From positions 558,001 to 622,000 of the forward strand of contig DASVQI010000006.1 in assembly GCA_036389255.1 (NCBI GenBank): 64,000 bases of DNA, given 5' to 3'. The position numbers and the translations under genes are program-made. Shown in pieces: positions 19,253-28,234 of the stretch. The notes beneath the pieces were generated by a model. The model was not told where the DNA came from, ran no database searches, and saw nothing but the letters and a program-made list of their open reading frames with translations. The stretch comes from JACVRN01 sp036389255. GTDB lineage: Bacteria; Acidobacteriota; Blastocatellia; Pyrinomonadales; Pyrinomonadaceae. The stretch's first letter is position 1. Every line of letters starts with the position of its first letter.

Positions 19253-21652
19253 TTAACGGGAGCGCCGCCATTGGCGCACGCTCAGCAGCAGGCTGCGCGC
19301 TACCGTAGAGTTCGGGTTGGATTCAACCAGTGCTTGAAACTCTCGCTCGGCCTCGTCCGCCATACCGGCCCGCGCGTACAGCACGCCAAGCATCAGATGC
19401 GACCCCGGATATAACCTTCGCGCACGCGCCAGCTCGTCGGCCGTTGACTGTTGCAACACTCTGAATCTGGCCTCCGGCGCGGGCGGCACGGGCGCGACTA
19501 TCTCTTCCCCGTCACGCAGGGCAGTCACTTTCCACACATAAGTAGCGCCGCGTTGGAGCGGCCGGCTCGGGCTCCATGCGCTCGTAGAGAGCCTGTCGCT
19601 TTGAGCCACCCGATTGTAGTTGCTGTCGAACACGGTAACGACGTAGCTCCACTCGCCGTTTAAGGCTCGCCATCGGAATGATGGATGCTCGCTCTCGACT
19701 ACTGTTCCGAGCGGGCCGATGAGGTCAAGCCTGCCGGCTTCGCCGGGGCTCCCCAAAAGTATTTCCGGCTGAGTGCTTAAGCCTTCAAGCTCGGCGGGCC
19801 TGTTGACACGCCGCGCCAGCAGCGCAGCCTCGACCGCCCTGCGCCACTTCGCGGGTAAGCCTTCCAGCCCAACGGTTCTGCCTTGACCATCCATGCTCAC
19901 GCGTCTCTCGCCGTCCCTGAGTTCGAGCGCGAATCCGGGTGGCGTCGTACGGCTTGCGACCCCGTCCCGATTGGCTTTCGTTGACGCACGGTTGACGGTC
20001 GAAGCTGTTTGCACGGGCGACGAGCGCCGCGCTTCATCGCCCCGCGTGTTACCGCCTCTGCCGTCACTCGACTCGACCTGCTGCTCCGGCTGCGGCGCGG
20101 CGGGGGCAGGGGAAAGGTCTTTGCCGTTCAGTGCTACTGACGGCTGCTGTAGATTTCGCCGCAGCGTCCACGCAACCCACCAGCCCGCCAATAGTATTGC
20201 GAGCAGGGCGACGCAGACCGTCACAACCGTCTTCGGCTTTCCCGCCTGCGGCCAGCTTCCGAAGAGCATCCCGGCGACACGCCCGTAGCTGCGGGCCAGA
20301 TAACGCGCGGCGGCCCTGTGCGGCTTCGTCTCGCGGAAGCGTATCGTCACGACGAATCCGGCGACGCTTTCAGAAGAGTCCGGTGAAGCGGTGAAGGTAA
20401 ACTCCTGCCCACCTTCGAGCGTGACGCGGGACGGCCCGGCTCCATAGCCATGCGAGGCGCGACCGAGTTGCAACAGGTGCTGGGCCAGCAGAAGCTCGCC
20501 TTCTTCATCCCGCGCGCGTATCTCAAGAACACGCGCCCCGGCCTCCACGTTGATTCTCAACAAGTCGTCCCGGTCAACGGCCCAAGAGCCGCGCTGCGAG
20601 CCGTCAACTTTCACGGACAGGCGGGAAGCGAAAAGACCCTTACGCCGTCGCGCCTCGCTTTTGAGCATCTTCGTTAAGCCTTCAAGCTCGGCTGCGGTCA
20701 GCGTCGGTGTGCTGTGGCGCTCGTCCGGGGGCCTCCGGCCCGTCTTCTCATCGCTCTTCAATGTGAACTCCGGCAGCACCATGCGCCGCCTCGAATAAGT
20801 AAGGTGCGAAGCTCGCAGCAGCCGTGACCAGCAGCAAGGATGCGTGACGGTGTGCATGCGCCGCAGCTCGGCGGCCTGCTCCGCCGCCGCGTCTCTGTTC
20901 GTCTCATCATATTGCAACTCCGCAAGGCTATATGCGGACAGGTCAACCCCGGCGGGTAGATGCCAGAAGCCCGACGCGTCGCCTGTTTCCTGCACAGGTT
21001 GAAGGCGGTGCAAGCATCGCTTGACGAGCCGGAAATGTTTCCCGGCGTCGTTCATAGCCACGAACTGCTGCTCCCTTCGCGCCCCGTCGCAGGTAGTCAG
21101 GAGCCGCTCGAACCTGCCCGCAAGCTGCCGCCTAATCTCCCGCTTCGCATCCCGCACGCTGTAGTCGCCCTTCGTCTCCAGATGTGCAGGCGAGCCCTGA
21201 ACCAGCACCTCGTAGAGCAGCACGGCCTGGCTGGTGCTTAAGTCTGACAGGACGCAAGCCTGACCCACCGTGGCGTAGAAGGAGTTGTGCTCCATGTAGA
21301 GCAGTATCAGGTGCTTGATGTAGCGGACAATCATGTCCTCGACCGTCAGCGCCCCGGCCCCGTTCAGGTGCTCCTGTTCCTGCATGTACTCGTAGGGCTC
21401 CGCGCACAGGTATATGAGGTATTGAAGGAGCGGACGGGGCGTGAGGCTAAGCTTTTTGTGTACCTCTCTTTTTGGGCGCTTTGCCTGTCGCCTCTTCTGT
21501 GCGAGCGCCGTGACGTACAGCCTTGCGGCTGCTTGATAGAGGACGTTGCGCGCGTCCCTGCTGTCGGCCAGCAGAAAGTAGCTGAGTTGGAAGGCCCACC
21601 GGGCAGCCGACTCGATGTCAGGGTCTTCAGGTGCGTCCGCCATATTTGGCAT
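19253..21652 (-). CDS. single-pass membrane protein of unknown family with C-terminal Fn3-like and TPR-like parts
   Basis: About 799 residues from ATG 21652; GTG 21691 and ATG 21643 are alternatives and no ribosome binding site decides. The N-terminal 300 residues are helical, Arg-rich and cytosolic-looking (DARNVLYQAAARLYVTALAQ), reminiscent of a helical regulatory domain but not assignable. One clear membrane helix, TVVTVCVALLAILLAGWWVA (about residues 480-500), is followed by a low-complexity linker, an Fn3/Ig-like domain (FRWRALNGEWSYVVTVFD ... GATYVWKVTAL) and a final TPR-like pair (LGVLYARAGMADEAEREFQA). The layout suggests a cytosolic sensor or anchor with an outside beta domain. It lies tail-to-tail with the TPR-CHAT gene, which fits a functional link but does not prove it. 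Confidence 0.7.
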   Translation of the reverse strand: MPNMADAPEDPDIESAARWAFQLSYFLLADSRDARNVLYQAAARLYVTALAQKRRQAKRPKREVHKKLSLTPRPLLQYLIYLCAEPYEYMQEQEHLNGAGALTVEDMIVRYIKHLILLYMEHNSFYATVGQACVLSDLSTSQAVLLYEVLVQGSPAHLETKGDYSVRDAKREIRRQLAGRFERLLTTCDGARREQQFVAMNDAGKHFRLVKRCLHRLQPVQETGDASGFWHLPAGVDLSAYSLAELQYDETNRDAAAEQAAELRRMHTVTHPCCWSRLLRASHLTYSRRRMVLPEFTLKSDEKTGRRPPDERHSTPTLTAAELEGLTKMLKSEARRRKGLFASRLSVKVDGSQRGSWAVDRDDLLRINVEAGARVLEIRARDEEGELLLAQHLLQLGRASHGYGAGPSRVTLEGGQEFTFTASPDSSESVAGFVVTIRFRETKPHRAAARYLARSYGRVAGMLFGSWPQAGKPKTVVTVCVALLAILLAGWWVAWTLRRNLQQPSVALNGKDLSPAPAAPQPEQQVESSDGRGGNTRGDEARRSSPVQTASTVNRASTKANRDGVASRTTPPGFALELRDGERRVSMDGQGRTVGLEGLPAKWRRAVEAALLARRVNRPAELEGLSTQPEILLGSPGEAGRLDLIGPLGTVVESEHPSFRWRALNGEWSYVVTVFDSNYNRVAQSDRLSTSAWSPSRPLQRGATYVWKVTALRDGEEIVAPVPPAPEARFRVLQQSTADELARARRLYPGSHLMLGVLYARAGMADEAEREFQALVESNPNSTVARSLLLSVRQWRRSR

Positions 21653-21886
21653 GAATAAAGGTAGAGCGTGGGCACGGCCCACTGCGCTCACAGTCCTGCT
21701 GGGGCGTGAGCGGAATTATAGAGCAATCGCTTGTCAGCGACCGTGGTTTTTTCGCAGCGAAAAAGAACAAGATTGAGTTTTTTCGGATGTGGGATAGTGA
21801 GCGCTCCCCCAAGCCCCTTGTGACTCCTGACAACGCAGACAACCTGAAAATAGAGAGTTAACCCACACCCTCAAAAGGAGGCTCAG

Positions 21887-24718
21887 ATGCTAAACTCGTA
21901 TGTTCACAACAGCAGCCCGCTTGGGCTTTACTCAAGACGAGTAAAGTCCGTCTTCTTCTCGCTCGCTCTTATTGCCATATTCATCGCCGCAGCAAGCTCG
22001 AAGGCGGTTCAGGCGGGGACAATCTATGTCCAGGCGGGAGGCGACTTTCAGGCAGCCCTAAACAGCGCCCAACCCGGAGATACTATCGTGCTGACCGCAG
22101 GCGCGATTTACAAAGGTGCCTTCACCCTGCCTTTCAAGTACGGCACTAACACCGACGCCGACTGGATTACAATCACCACAAACTACGCACAATACCTGCC
22201 GGGGCCGGGACAGCGCATCACACCGGGCTACGCGTGGGCGCTGCCGAAGATTGTCCCGCCCGGCGACAACAGCTCCGCCATCTACACGGCTGCGGGCGCG
22301 CACCACTACCGCTTCATAGGCATAGAGTTCTCGCCCGAAAACGCCAGCTCAATCGTAGACACGATTATCAGCCTTGGTAACAGGGGAGCCGCGCAGGACA
22401 CGCTGGCAGAGGTGCCGCATCACCTGACGCTGGATCGCTGCTACATCTACGCTCACCCCACACAGGCCCTTAAGCGCGGCGTCTACCTCAACGGCGCACA
22501 CGTAGAGGTTCTTAACTCCCACGTCGCGGGCTTCAAGCTGCCCGGTCAGGACTCTCAGGCCATGGCCGGAATGAACGGCCCCGGCCCCTTCAGGATTATC
22601 AACAATTACCTTGAAGGCGCGGGCGAAAACCTGATGTTCGGCGGGGAAGACCCGGCCATCCCTAACCTTGTCCCGTCCGACATCGAGATTCGGCATAACT
22701 ACTTCTACAAGCCGCCAGCTTGGCGTACAAGCAGTAACCCTCACTGGTCTGTGAAGAACCTGCTCGAATTGAAGAACGCCCAGCGCGTCGTCATAGACGG
22801 CAACATCTTCGAGTATAGCTGGGCGGATGCTCAGGACGGCTACGCGATTCTTTTCACCGTCCGCAATCAGGAGAACACCGCCCCGTGGAGCGTCGTTCAG
22901 GATGTGCAGTTTACTAACAACATAGTGCGTCATGCGGGGAGCGGTATCCAGATGCTCGGCAGCGATTACACCTACCCCAGCCAGCCCGAGAGGCGCATCA
23001 ACATTTCCAACAACATCTTCGAAGACATTAACCATTTCAACTGGGGAGGCAACGGTTGGTTCTTAGCAATCTCCGGCAGCTCGACCGGCGTCACCGACCT
23101 GACGGTGAATCACAACACAATCTTTCAGTCCTACAGCCTCATACAGGTGAGCGGAGGCGCAAGCAAACGCTTCGTCTTCACCAACAACATAGCGCCCCAC
23201 AACGACTACGGCGTGAAGGGCGACGACAAGGGGTCGGGCGACTCGACTTTGAACTATTACTTCCCCGGCGCGATTTTCCTTCGCAACTTAATCGCCGGTG
23301 CGCCCGCAAGCCTTTACCAGCAGCATCCGGATAACTTCTATCCTCCGGCATCCAGCTTCTACTCACAGTTCGTCAACCCGTTCGGCTCGCCGCCTGACTA
23401 TCATCTAGTCTCAAGCAGCCCCGGATACCACGCGGGCACGGACGGCAAAGACGTGGGCGCAGATATAGATGCTGTGAACTCGGCCACGTCCGGAGCCACA
23501 ACGGGCACGGCCCCTGCGCCGACCCGTATAGGATTCTCGACAAACTATTACAGCGTCAATGAAGGGGACGCGTCCGGAGTTGCGACTGTAACGGTCGTTC
23601 GAGACGGCAATGTCTCGGGCGCATCAACAGTTGATTACCTGACTTCCGATGCGGCAACGCAGACGTGCCAGACCAACACGAGCGGCAACGCGTCGGAGAA
23701 ATGCGACTACGCGACTGCGGCGGGAACCCTGCGCTTTGCCGCCGGGGAGACGGTTAAAACCATTCAGATTCCGCTCATCAACGATGCTTACGTAGAGCCT
23801 ACGGAATCCTTCAACATCACTCTGCGTAACCCGCAGGGAGCGACTATCTACTTTTTCGGCACCGCCGCCGTCAGCATCCTTAATAACGACGCGCAGGTGT
23901 CCAGCGTCAATCCGATAAACGAGCAGGAATTCTTTATACGCCAGCAGTACATTGATTTTCTGGGCAGGGTTGCCGACTCCGGCGGGTTGAGCTTCTGGAT
24001 GAATAGAATGAACAACTGTCCTCCGGGAGATATTTGCGACCGCACGGACACCTCCAAGAGGTTCTTCGAGTCGGATGAGTTCAGGGAGCGCGGCCTCTAC
24101 GTCTATCTCTTGAACGATGCCGTTCTGGGAAAACGCTCAAACAATGCTGATGAGTCACAACGTCCATCATACAGGGAGTTCATCGCGGACACTGCCAGAC
24201 TGAACGGCTACCTGCCCGTACAGGAGCAGAGGCTAGCGAAGGACGCGCTGCTGCTGGACTTCATGAACCGGCCCGCGTTCAGGAGCCTGTACGGTCAGTA
24301 CCTGACAACGACTATGAATGCTGCGACAGACCCGACGGGTTTCGTCAACAAGCTCTTTCAGGTGGCGAACATCCCTATGCAGGGCAGCTACTACAGTCTC
24401 CTCTACAATCTGCAAACCGGCGCTCGTGACCCGGCGCACACCGTAGAAGACTTCATCATGTCGCCCGAAATAGTCTCGCCGGGAACGGCCTTCTATGACA
24501 GGGGCTACATCACTATGCAGTATTTCGGCTATCTGAGGCGCGACCCGGACATAGGCGGGTATAACAACTGGGTCTACCACCTAACAGACACAAGCTCCCC
24601 GAACTACCATAACTATCGGTTCATGGTAAACGGGTTCATAACCAGCCATGAATATGGCTTCCGCTTCAACTGCATTTTCGGCGGCGTCAAGATTAACGAG
24701 TGCACGCAGCTTCCGTAA
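21887..24718 (+). CDS. secreted parallel beta-helix / Calx-beta / DUF4214-like protein
   Basis: 943 residues; ATG 21887 has AGGAGG five bases upstream and is followed by a long signal peptide ending near VQAGT. Residues about 45-510 form a right-handed beta-helix of the pectate-lyase-like fold (IYVQAGGDFQAALNSAQPGD, then repeated NNIF/NNIV/HNTIF asparagine ladders such as ISNNIFEDI and VNHNTIFQS). A Calx-beta domain follows (NYYSVNEGDASGVATVTVVR ... ILNND), then a DUF4214-like region (YIDFLGRVADSGGLSFW ... TMQYFGYLRRDPD) ending in NGFITSHEYGFRF. The Calx-beta and C-terminal parts are close relatives of those of the truncated gene at the window's left edge. Possible polysaccharide binding or cleavage; catalytic residues cannot be assigned. 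Confidence 0.85.
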   Translation: MLNSYVHNSSPLGLYSRRVKSVFFSLALIAIFIAAASSKAVQAGTIYVQAGGDFQAALNSAQPGDTIVLTAGAIYKGAFTLPFKYGTNTDADWITITTNYAQYLPGPGQRITPGYAWALPKIVPPGDNSSAIYTAAGAHHYRFIGIEFSPENASSIVDTIISLGNRGAAQDTLAEVPHHLTLDRCYIYAHPTQALKRGVYLNGAHVEVLNSHVAGFKLPGQDSQAMAGMNGPGPFRIINNYLEGAGENLMFGGEDPAIPNLVPSDIEIRHNYFYKPPAWRTSSNPHWSVKNLLELKNAQRVVIDGNIFEYSWADAQDGYAILFTVRNQENTAPWSVVQDVQFTNNIVRHAGSGIQMLGSDYTYPSQPERRINISNNIFEDINHFNWGGNGWFLAISGSSTGVTDLTVNHNTIFQSYSLIQVSGGASKRFVFTNNIAPHNDYGVKGDDKGSGDSTLNYYFPGAIFLRNLIAGAPASLYQQHPDNFYPPASSFYSQFVNPFGSPPDYHLVSSSPGYHAGTDGKDVGADIDAVNSATSGATTGTAPAPTRIGFSTNYYSVNEGDASGVATVTVVRDGNVSGASTVDYLTSDAATQTCQTNTSGNASEKCDYATAAGTLRFAAGETVKTIQIPLINDAYVEPTESFNITLRNPQGATIYFFGTAAVSILNNDAQVSSVNPINEQEFFIRQQYIDFLGRVADSGGLSFWMNRMNNCPPGDICDRTDTSKRFFESDEFRERGLYVYLLNDAVLGKRSNNADESQRPSYREFIADTARLNGYLPVQEQRLAKDALLLDFMNRPAFRSLYGQYLTTTMNAATDPTGFVNKLFQVANIPMQGSYYSLLYNLQTGARDPAHTVEDFIMSPEIVSPGTAFYDRGYITMQYFGYLRRDPDIGGYNNWVYHLTDTSSPNYHNYRFMVNGFITSHEYGFRFNCIFGGVKINECTQLP

Positions 24719-24765
24719 GACGACCGTCATCACAGACCGCCAGCCCGGTCTTGATGCTTAACCGG

Positions 24766-24803
24766 GAGGCTCAGGATAGAAGAAGTTCTATCCTGAGCCT
24801 CTT
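24766..24803 (+). terminator. terminator hairpin, copy 1 of a 38-bp repeat
   Basis: 16-bp stem (GAGGCTCAGGATAGAA and its complement) with a GAAG loop followed by TTTC, 48 bases after the beta-helix gene. The same 38 bases occur at 26770-26807. Confidence 0.8.
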
Positions 24804-24901
24804 TCATGTTGAGACTAATCGCGTCTGCTCGCATGAACAATGAATTACTAATCACGCGAGAGTTGATAGCAATTCTACGACAGGTGTAGCATTACTGAGC
24901 T

Positions 24902-25273
24902 ATGAGCGAAGAAGCAAAGAGTGATGCCCCGAAAGGCCAGCTCAGGGTGACTCATAAGGACGAAGGCGACTACATGGCAAGGGGCATAAAGCTGCGGCTC
25001 GACGGCCGGGATTTAACTCTTCTCAAAAGCGGGAAGGCCATTGTCGTGGAGGTGGAGCCGGGCCGCCACCGCCTGCGCATAGACAATACCTTTTACCCCA
25101 AGACGCTGGAGTTCGACGTTCAGGCAGGCGAGCAGGTTCATTACAGGATATGGAACAAGCGCGGCTTCGGCTCGTGGATGGTAGAAGTATTAGGCGCTGG
25201 CCCGATGTATCTAGCCATAGAGAAGGCCGAGCCTGTGGAGTCACAGTCCTTACCGCTCGGCACCCCGGGCTGA
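24902..25273 (+). CDS. small PEGA-like / DUF2846-like protein
   Basis: 123 residues from ATG 24902, without a strong ribosome binding site. No signal peptide or membrane segment. The sequence reads as one beta-sandwich: GIKLRLDGRDLTLLKSGKAI, VEPGRHRLRIDNTFYPKTLE, QAGEQVHYRIWNK. The turn pattern of a hydrophobic strand followed by 'E-PG-H-L-I' is that of PEGA-type and DUF2846 domains, which are short accessory sandwich domains. The assignment is only by pattern. It stands alone between a terminator and the TPR gene. Confidence 0.6.
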   Translation: MSEEAKSDAPKGQLRVTHKDEGDYMARGIKLRLDGRDLTLLKSGKAIVVEVEPGRHRLRIDNTFYPKTLEFDVQAGEQVHYRIWNKRGFGSWMVEVLGAGPMYLAIEKAEPVESQSLPLGTPG

Positions 25274-25343
25274 ATTAACACAAATTAGGACGTCACCCAT
25301 GTTTCCATCTGCCTGATGAGCTTCTAAGAAAAGGATTTCTGCT

Positions 25344-26066
25344 GTGAAGAAAAAATATCCTTATTTACTAATCATAGGACTCTGTTTATATGCGTCCGGC
25401 AGCCACGCGTTCGGGCAGGCGAGAGACCCTGCCATGGCTTATGTCCAGAAAGGAAAAACTCTTCTATCCAACGGTAACGTCGAAGCGGCAATAGCCAGCT
25501 ATGACAAAGCCATCGAGCTGAATCCCGCGCTGGCCGTTGCGTATCTACAGCGAGGCTATGCCAGAAGACAGCAGGGCTCTTTGGACAAAGCCATAGCAGA
25601 TTACGAGAAAGCCACGGAACTTGACCCCCGCACCACCGCTAACAACTGGCAGGTGGCGGAAGCCTTTACCAACCGGGGGCTGAGAAGAAAAGATAGATTT
25701 AATGTGGACGCAGCCATCTCTGATTACAATCAGGCTATCAGGTTCTATCCCGACGCGCTACAGGCATATCTTGAGCGGGGTCAGGCGCGCATTCTCCTTG
25801 ACGACTTCGCGGGCGCAATTGACGATTTCACCCACGTTATTGAGAAGGAGAAACGTGATCAGGGGAGAAGGGGGCTCGCCTATGCGGACAGGAGCCTTGC
25901 AAAGCTGTTTCTGGGTAAGGAAGAGGAAGCTAAAAGGGATTTTGAAGAAGGGCGGAGACTGGGCATAGAGAACAAGATAGACACGGAATCTCATCTAATC
26001 GGATTGGAAATTCAGCTACGCAGGATGCGGGAGATTAAAGCTCAGAGGAATAGAGGCGTGTTGTAG
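25344..26066 (+). CDS. exported TPR protein
   Basis: 240 residues from GTG 25344, with AAGGAT upstream. Signal peptide KKKYPYLLIIGLCLYASGSHAFGQ. Four TPR units: AYVQKGKTLLSNGNVEAAIA, AYLQRGYARRQQGSLDKAIA, AFTNRGLRRKDRFNVDAAIS and AYLERGQARILLDDFAGAID, then a fifth partial one (YADRSLAKLFLGKEEEAKRD). Probably a periplasmic scaffold. It is followed by a SEL1-repeat gene 63 bases downstream, and the two plausibly form one transcript ended by the hairpin at 26770. Confidence 0.85.
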   Translation: MKKKYPYLLIIGLCLYASGSHAFGQARDPAMAYVQKGKTLLSNGNVEAAIASYDKAIELNPALAVAYLQRGYARRQQGSLDKAIADYEKATELDPRTTANNWQVAEAFTNRGLRRKDRFNVDAAISDYNQAIRFYPDALQAYLERGQARILLDDFAGAIDDFTHVIEKEKRDQGRRGLAYADRSLAKLFLGKEEEAKRDFEEGRRLGIENKIDTESHLIGLEIQLRRMREIKAQRNRGVL

Positions 26067-26129
26067 GCCGCTTGATTTATTTAAGACAAGCATTAGACGA
26101 CACTCTCTGTCTCATGGAGGATTTCAGCG

Positions 26130-26729
26130 ATGCGTAATTTAGCCTTTTCACTCTTAATAATGCTGGCCGCCGGTTCTACCTACGCCCAGAATGCGACCAC
26201 GAGCCGATGTAGTCTTCAGGAGATGGCAATTGACGCCGCTCTGGGTAACGCGACTGCTCAGTACAATCTGGGCGTAGAGTTCTATCGCGGAGAAGCTGTC
26301 CCGCGCGATTATAGTAAGGCCGCCGCCATGTGGCGCAGGGCCGGCGAAGGAGGTATTACCGCAGCATTTAATAATCTGGGTTATCTTACCTATAACGGCT
26401 ATGGGGTGAAGCAGGACTATGCGGAAGGCGTGCGCCTTTGGCGGGTGGCTGCGGAGAAGGGGCTCGCGGAGTCGCAGGTTCATCTGGGCGAGGCTTACGC
26501 GGACGGGAAATACCTTAGACGAGATTATATAGAGGCTTACGCGTGGGCGGAGGCGGGTAGATATAATGCCGAGCAGGATATAGGGATGAATATCGAACCG
26601 GATATTTCCCGAAAGATTCTTGAAATGGCGAAGAAGTTTCTGTCGGCTACACGCCGGAATCTAACGAATGCGCAGTTGGCTCAGGCCGAGACGAAAGCGA
26701 AGGAGTACATAGGGAAGTTTCGCAAATAA
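26130..26729 (+). CDS. exported SEL1-repeat protein
   Basis: 199 residues; ATG 26130 follows GGAGG with a spacer of nine bases. Signal peptide RNLAFSLLIMLAAGSTYAQ. Three SEL1-like repeats: AQYNLGVEFYRGEAVPRDYS, AFNNLGYLTYNGYGVKQDYA and SQVHLGEAYADGKYLRRDYI, then a helical tail (ARRNLTNAQLAQAETKAKE-like). SEL1 repeats are alpha-solenoid adaptors, so this is probably a periplasmic partner protein. Same direction as, and downstream of, the TPR gene. Confidence 0.85.
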   Translation: MRNLAFSLLIMLAAGSTYAQNATTSRCSLQEMAIDAALGNATAQYNLGVEFYRGEAVPRDYSKAAAMWRRAGEGGITAAFNNLGYLTYNGYGVKQDYAEGVRLWRVAAEKGLAESQVHLGEAYADGKYLRRDYIEAYAWAEAGRYNAEQDIGMNIEPDISRKILEMAKKFLSATRRNLTNAQLAQAETKAKEYIGKFRK

Positions 26730-26769
26730 CGGCTGGCGTCTGACAGCTCATTCAACTAGACCAAGACAA

Positions 26770-26807
26770 GAGGCTCAGGATAGAAGAAGTTCTATCCTGA
26801 GCCTCTT
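26770..26807 (+). terminator. terminator hairpin, copy 2 of a 38-bp repeat
   Basis: Identical over 38 bases to 24766-24803, 41 bases after the SEL1 gene and just before the end of the convergent DUF3298 gene. The loop and both arms are unchanged. Confidence 0.8.
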
Positions 26808-26836
26808 GCTTAATGCGATTCCCTGCTATGCGCAGC

Positions 26837-27934
26837 TTACTTCATTATTTTCATCATAGCCCCGCTAGCGTTGGCTATCTCTTTGAGTTTGGCGTAAGGC
26901 ACTATGACGGTTTGCGAGCCGTAGGCATAAGGCCCCACTTGATAAGGGTCGAAGGTAAACATCAATCCCTTTCTCGTTATGTTCCAATTCTGATAGTTCT
27001 CCGCTTTAGCCGTAGCGCCTTCTGCGAATAAGTCCTGCGCCAGCCCCATGTTCTCGTCGCTGTCAGGCATCTTGCGGCTCTGCAGGTCATTAATCGCGTA
27101 AGCCGACACCGCTTCCAGATACTTTGCGCCCGGCTTGAAAAGCTCCGAGAGCTTAACCTCTCTGCCGTTTTTCAGGTCGTAGGTAATCGTGAAGTAGTTG
27201 TAGTTCGGGTGTACGCCGCCCGTGAAATTGCCTTGCAGAAAACTGACGCTAATCAGGTCGTTGTCGGCATATTCTATGTTGTAGCCAATGTCCATGTAAT
27301 TGTTCACGCCCTGCGGAAGCATCTTCAAATCCTCTGCGCTTAAACTCACCATCTGTCTCCTGAACTCGGCCAGCTCTTTAGTGACGCGGGATTTGACTAG
27401 CTGATTAAACCCTGCGGCGTTCGCGCCGCCCGTTAATTCCGGGTACTCGGCCGAGAGGTCAAGCCGCTTCGCTTTAACGGATTCGTTGATATGTCTGTTG
27501 ATGACTTGCGTTCCGTTAGTAAAAGAGAGCATCTGCTCGTAAGCAAAGAAGCTCTGACCTTCTTTCGCGCCCGGTTTCTTCCATTCTCCTTCGAGCGAAG
27601 CGCCGGATTGATTCTGGTCGTTTTTCCAGATGCCTTTGAACTCACCCGTTGGCTTACCGGAGGCATCAAGCTCCCGCATGGTAAAGTTCCCGCTCGCGTC
27701 TATCTCACCGCGCAAAGAGAGTTTGTTTGCGCTGCCGGATTTAGCGTAAAAATAACTGCCGCTCAAATTGTTGCCTTCGCGCGTCAGTGTCATTTCAAAC
27801 TTGGCCTGTGCAACGCTGCCTCTGAATTGAGTGCTTGCGGATTCCTGCGCGTTCGTCCGGCTGGCAGCGAGTCCGAAGGCTAGCGTCAACAACAGGAAGA
27901 TTAAAGCGACACGCGTATGAATTTTGATGTTCAA
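26837..27934 (-). CDS. exported DUF3298 (RsiV-like) protein
   Basis: 365 residues. The start is a TTG at 27934 with AAGGA upstream; no in-frame ATG precedes the signal peptide (IHTRVALIFLLLTLAFGLAA ... NAQES). The N-terminal half (about 35-150) is a beta-rich region with GNLSGSYFYAKSG and a growing series of strands typical of small exported lipocalin-like or MORN-like sandwiches. The C-terminal half is DUF3298, as in the RsiV anti-sigma factor and PdaC-type proteins: QGNFTGGVHPNYNYFTITYD, GREVKLSELFKPG, and YQVGPYAYGSQTVIVPY. In RsiV this domain binds lysozyme; whether this copy does is unknown. It stands alone, convergent with the SEL1 gene. Confidence 0.82.
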   Translation of the reverse strand: MNIKIHTRVALIFLLLTLAFGLAASRTNAQESASTQFRGSVAQAKFEMTLTREGNNLSGSYFYAKSGSANKLSLRGEIDASGNFTMRELDASGKPTGEFKGIWKNDQNQSGASLEGEWKKPGAKEGQSFFAYEQMLSFTNGTQVINRHINESVKAKRLDLSAEYPELTGGANAAGFNQLVKSRVTKELAEFRRQMVSLSAEDLKMLPQGVNNYMDIGYNIEYADNDLISVSFLQGNFTGGVHPNYNYFTITYDLKNGREVKLSELFKPGAKYLEAVSAYAINDLQSRKMPDSDENMGLAQDLFAEGATAKAENYQNWNITRKGLMFTFDPYQVGPYAYGSQTVIVPYAKLKEIANASGAMMKIMK

Positions 27935-28234
27935 CTAATGAATTTTCCTTCTTTACAAATTTGGGGAAAGCGATGTTGAGACGATAACAGAAAATCACTT
28001 TTGCAGCTATTTACGGCACAGAATAAATCTCGCCAGACGTTCTCCGCGCCTGAATCCGCACGCCTCGTTACTGTTATCAAACGTCTCAGGACATTTTTAT
28101 TCTCATCTAGGAGTATTCAGTTTCTACTCTGCGGGAAGAGTTGGAAAGGCTTTCCGTGGAAGCTCTTTTCAAATCTACACGGTCAAGCCTCTGTTTACAG
28201 AGAACAAGTTTAATCAAGAGAATCGAGCTCCGAG
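27935..28234. other. divergent intergenic region, no gene seen
   Basis: 300 bases between the DUF3298 gene and the metallo-beta-lactamase-fold gene. A TTGCAG near 27992 with TAAATC 17 bases on is a possible weak plus-strand promoter. No small ORF with a ribosome binding site was found. Confidence 0.4.
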
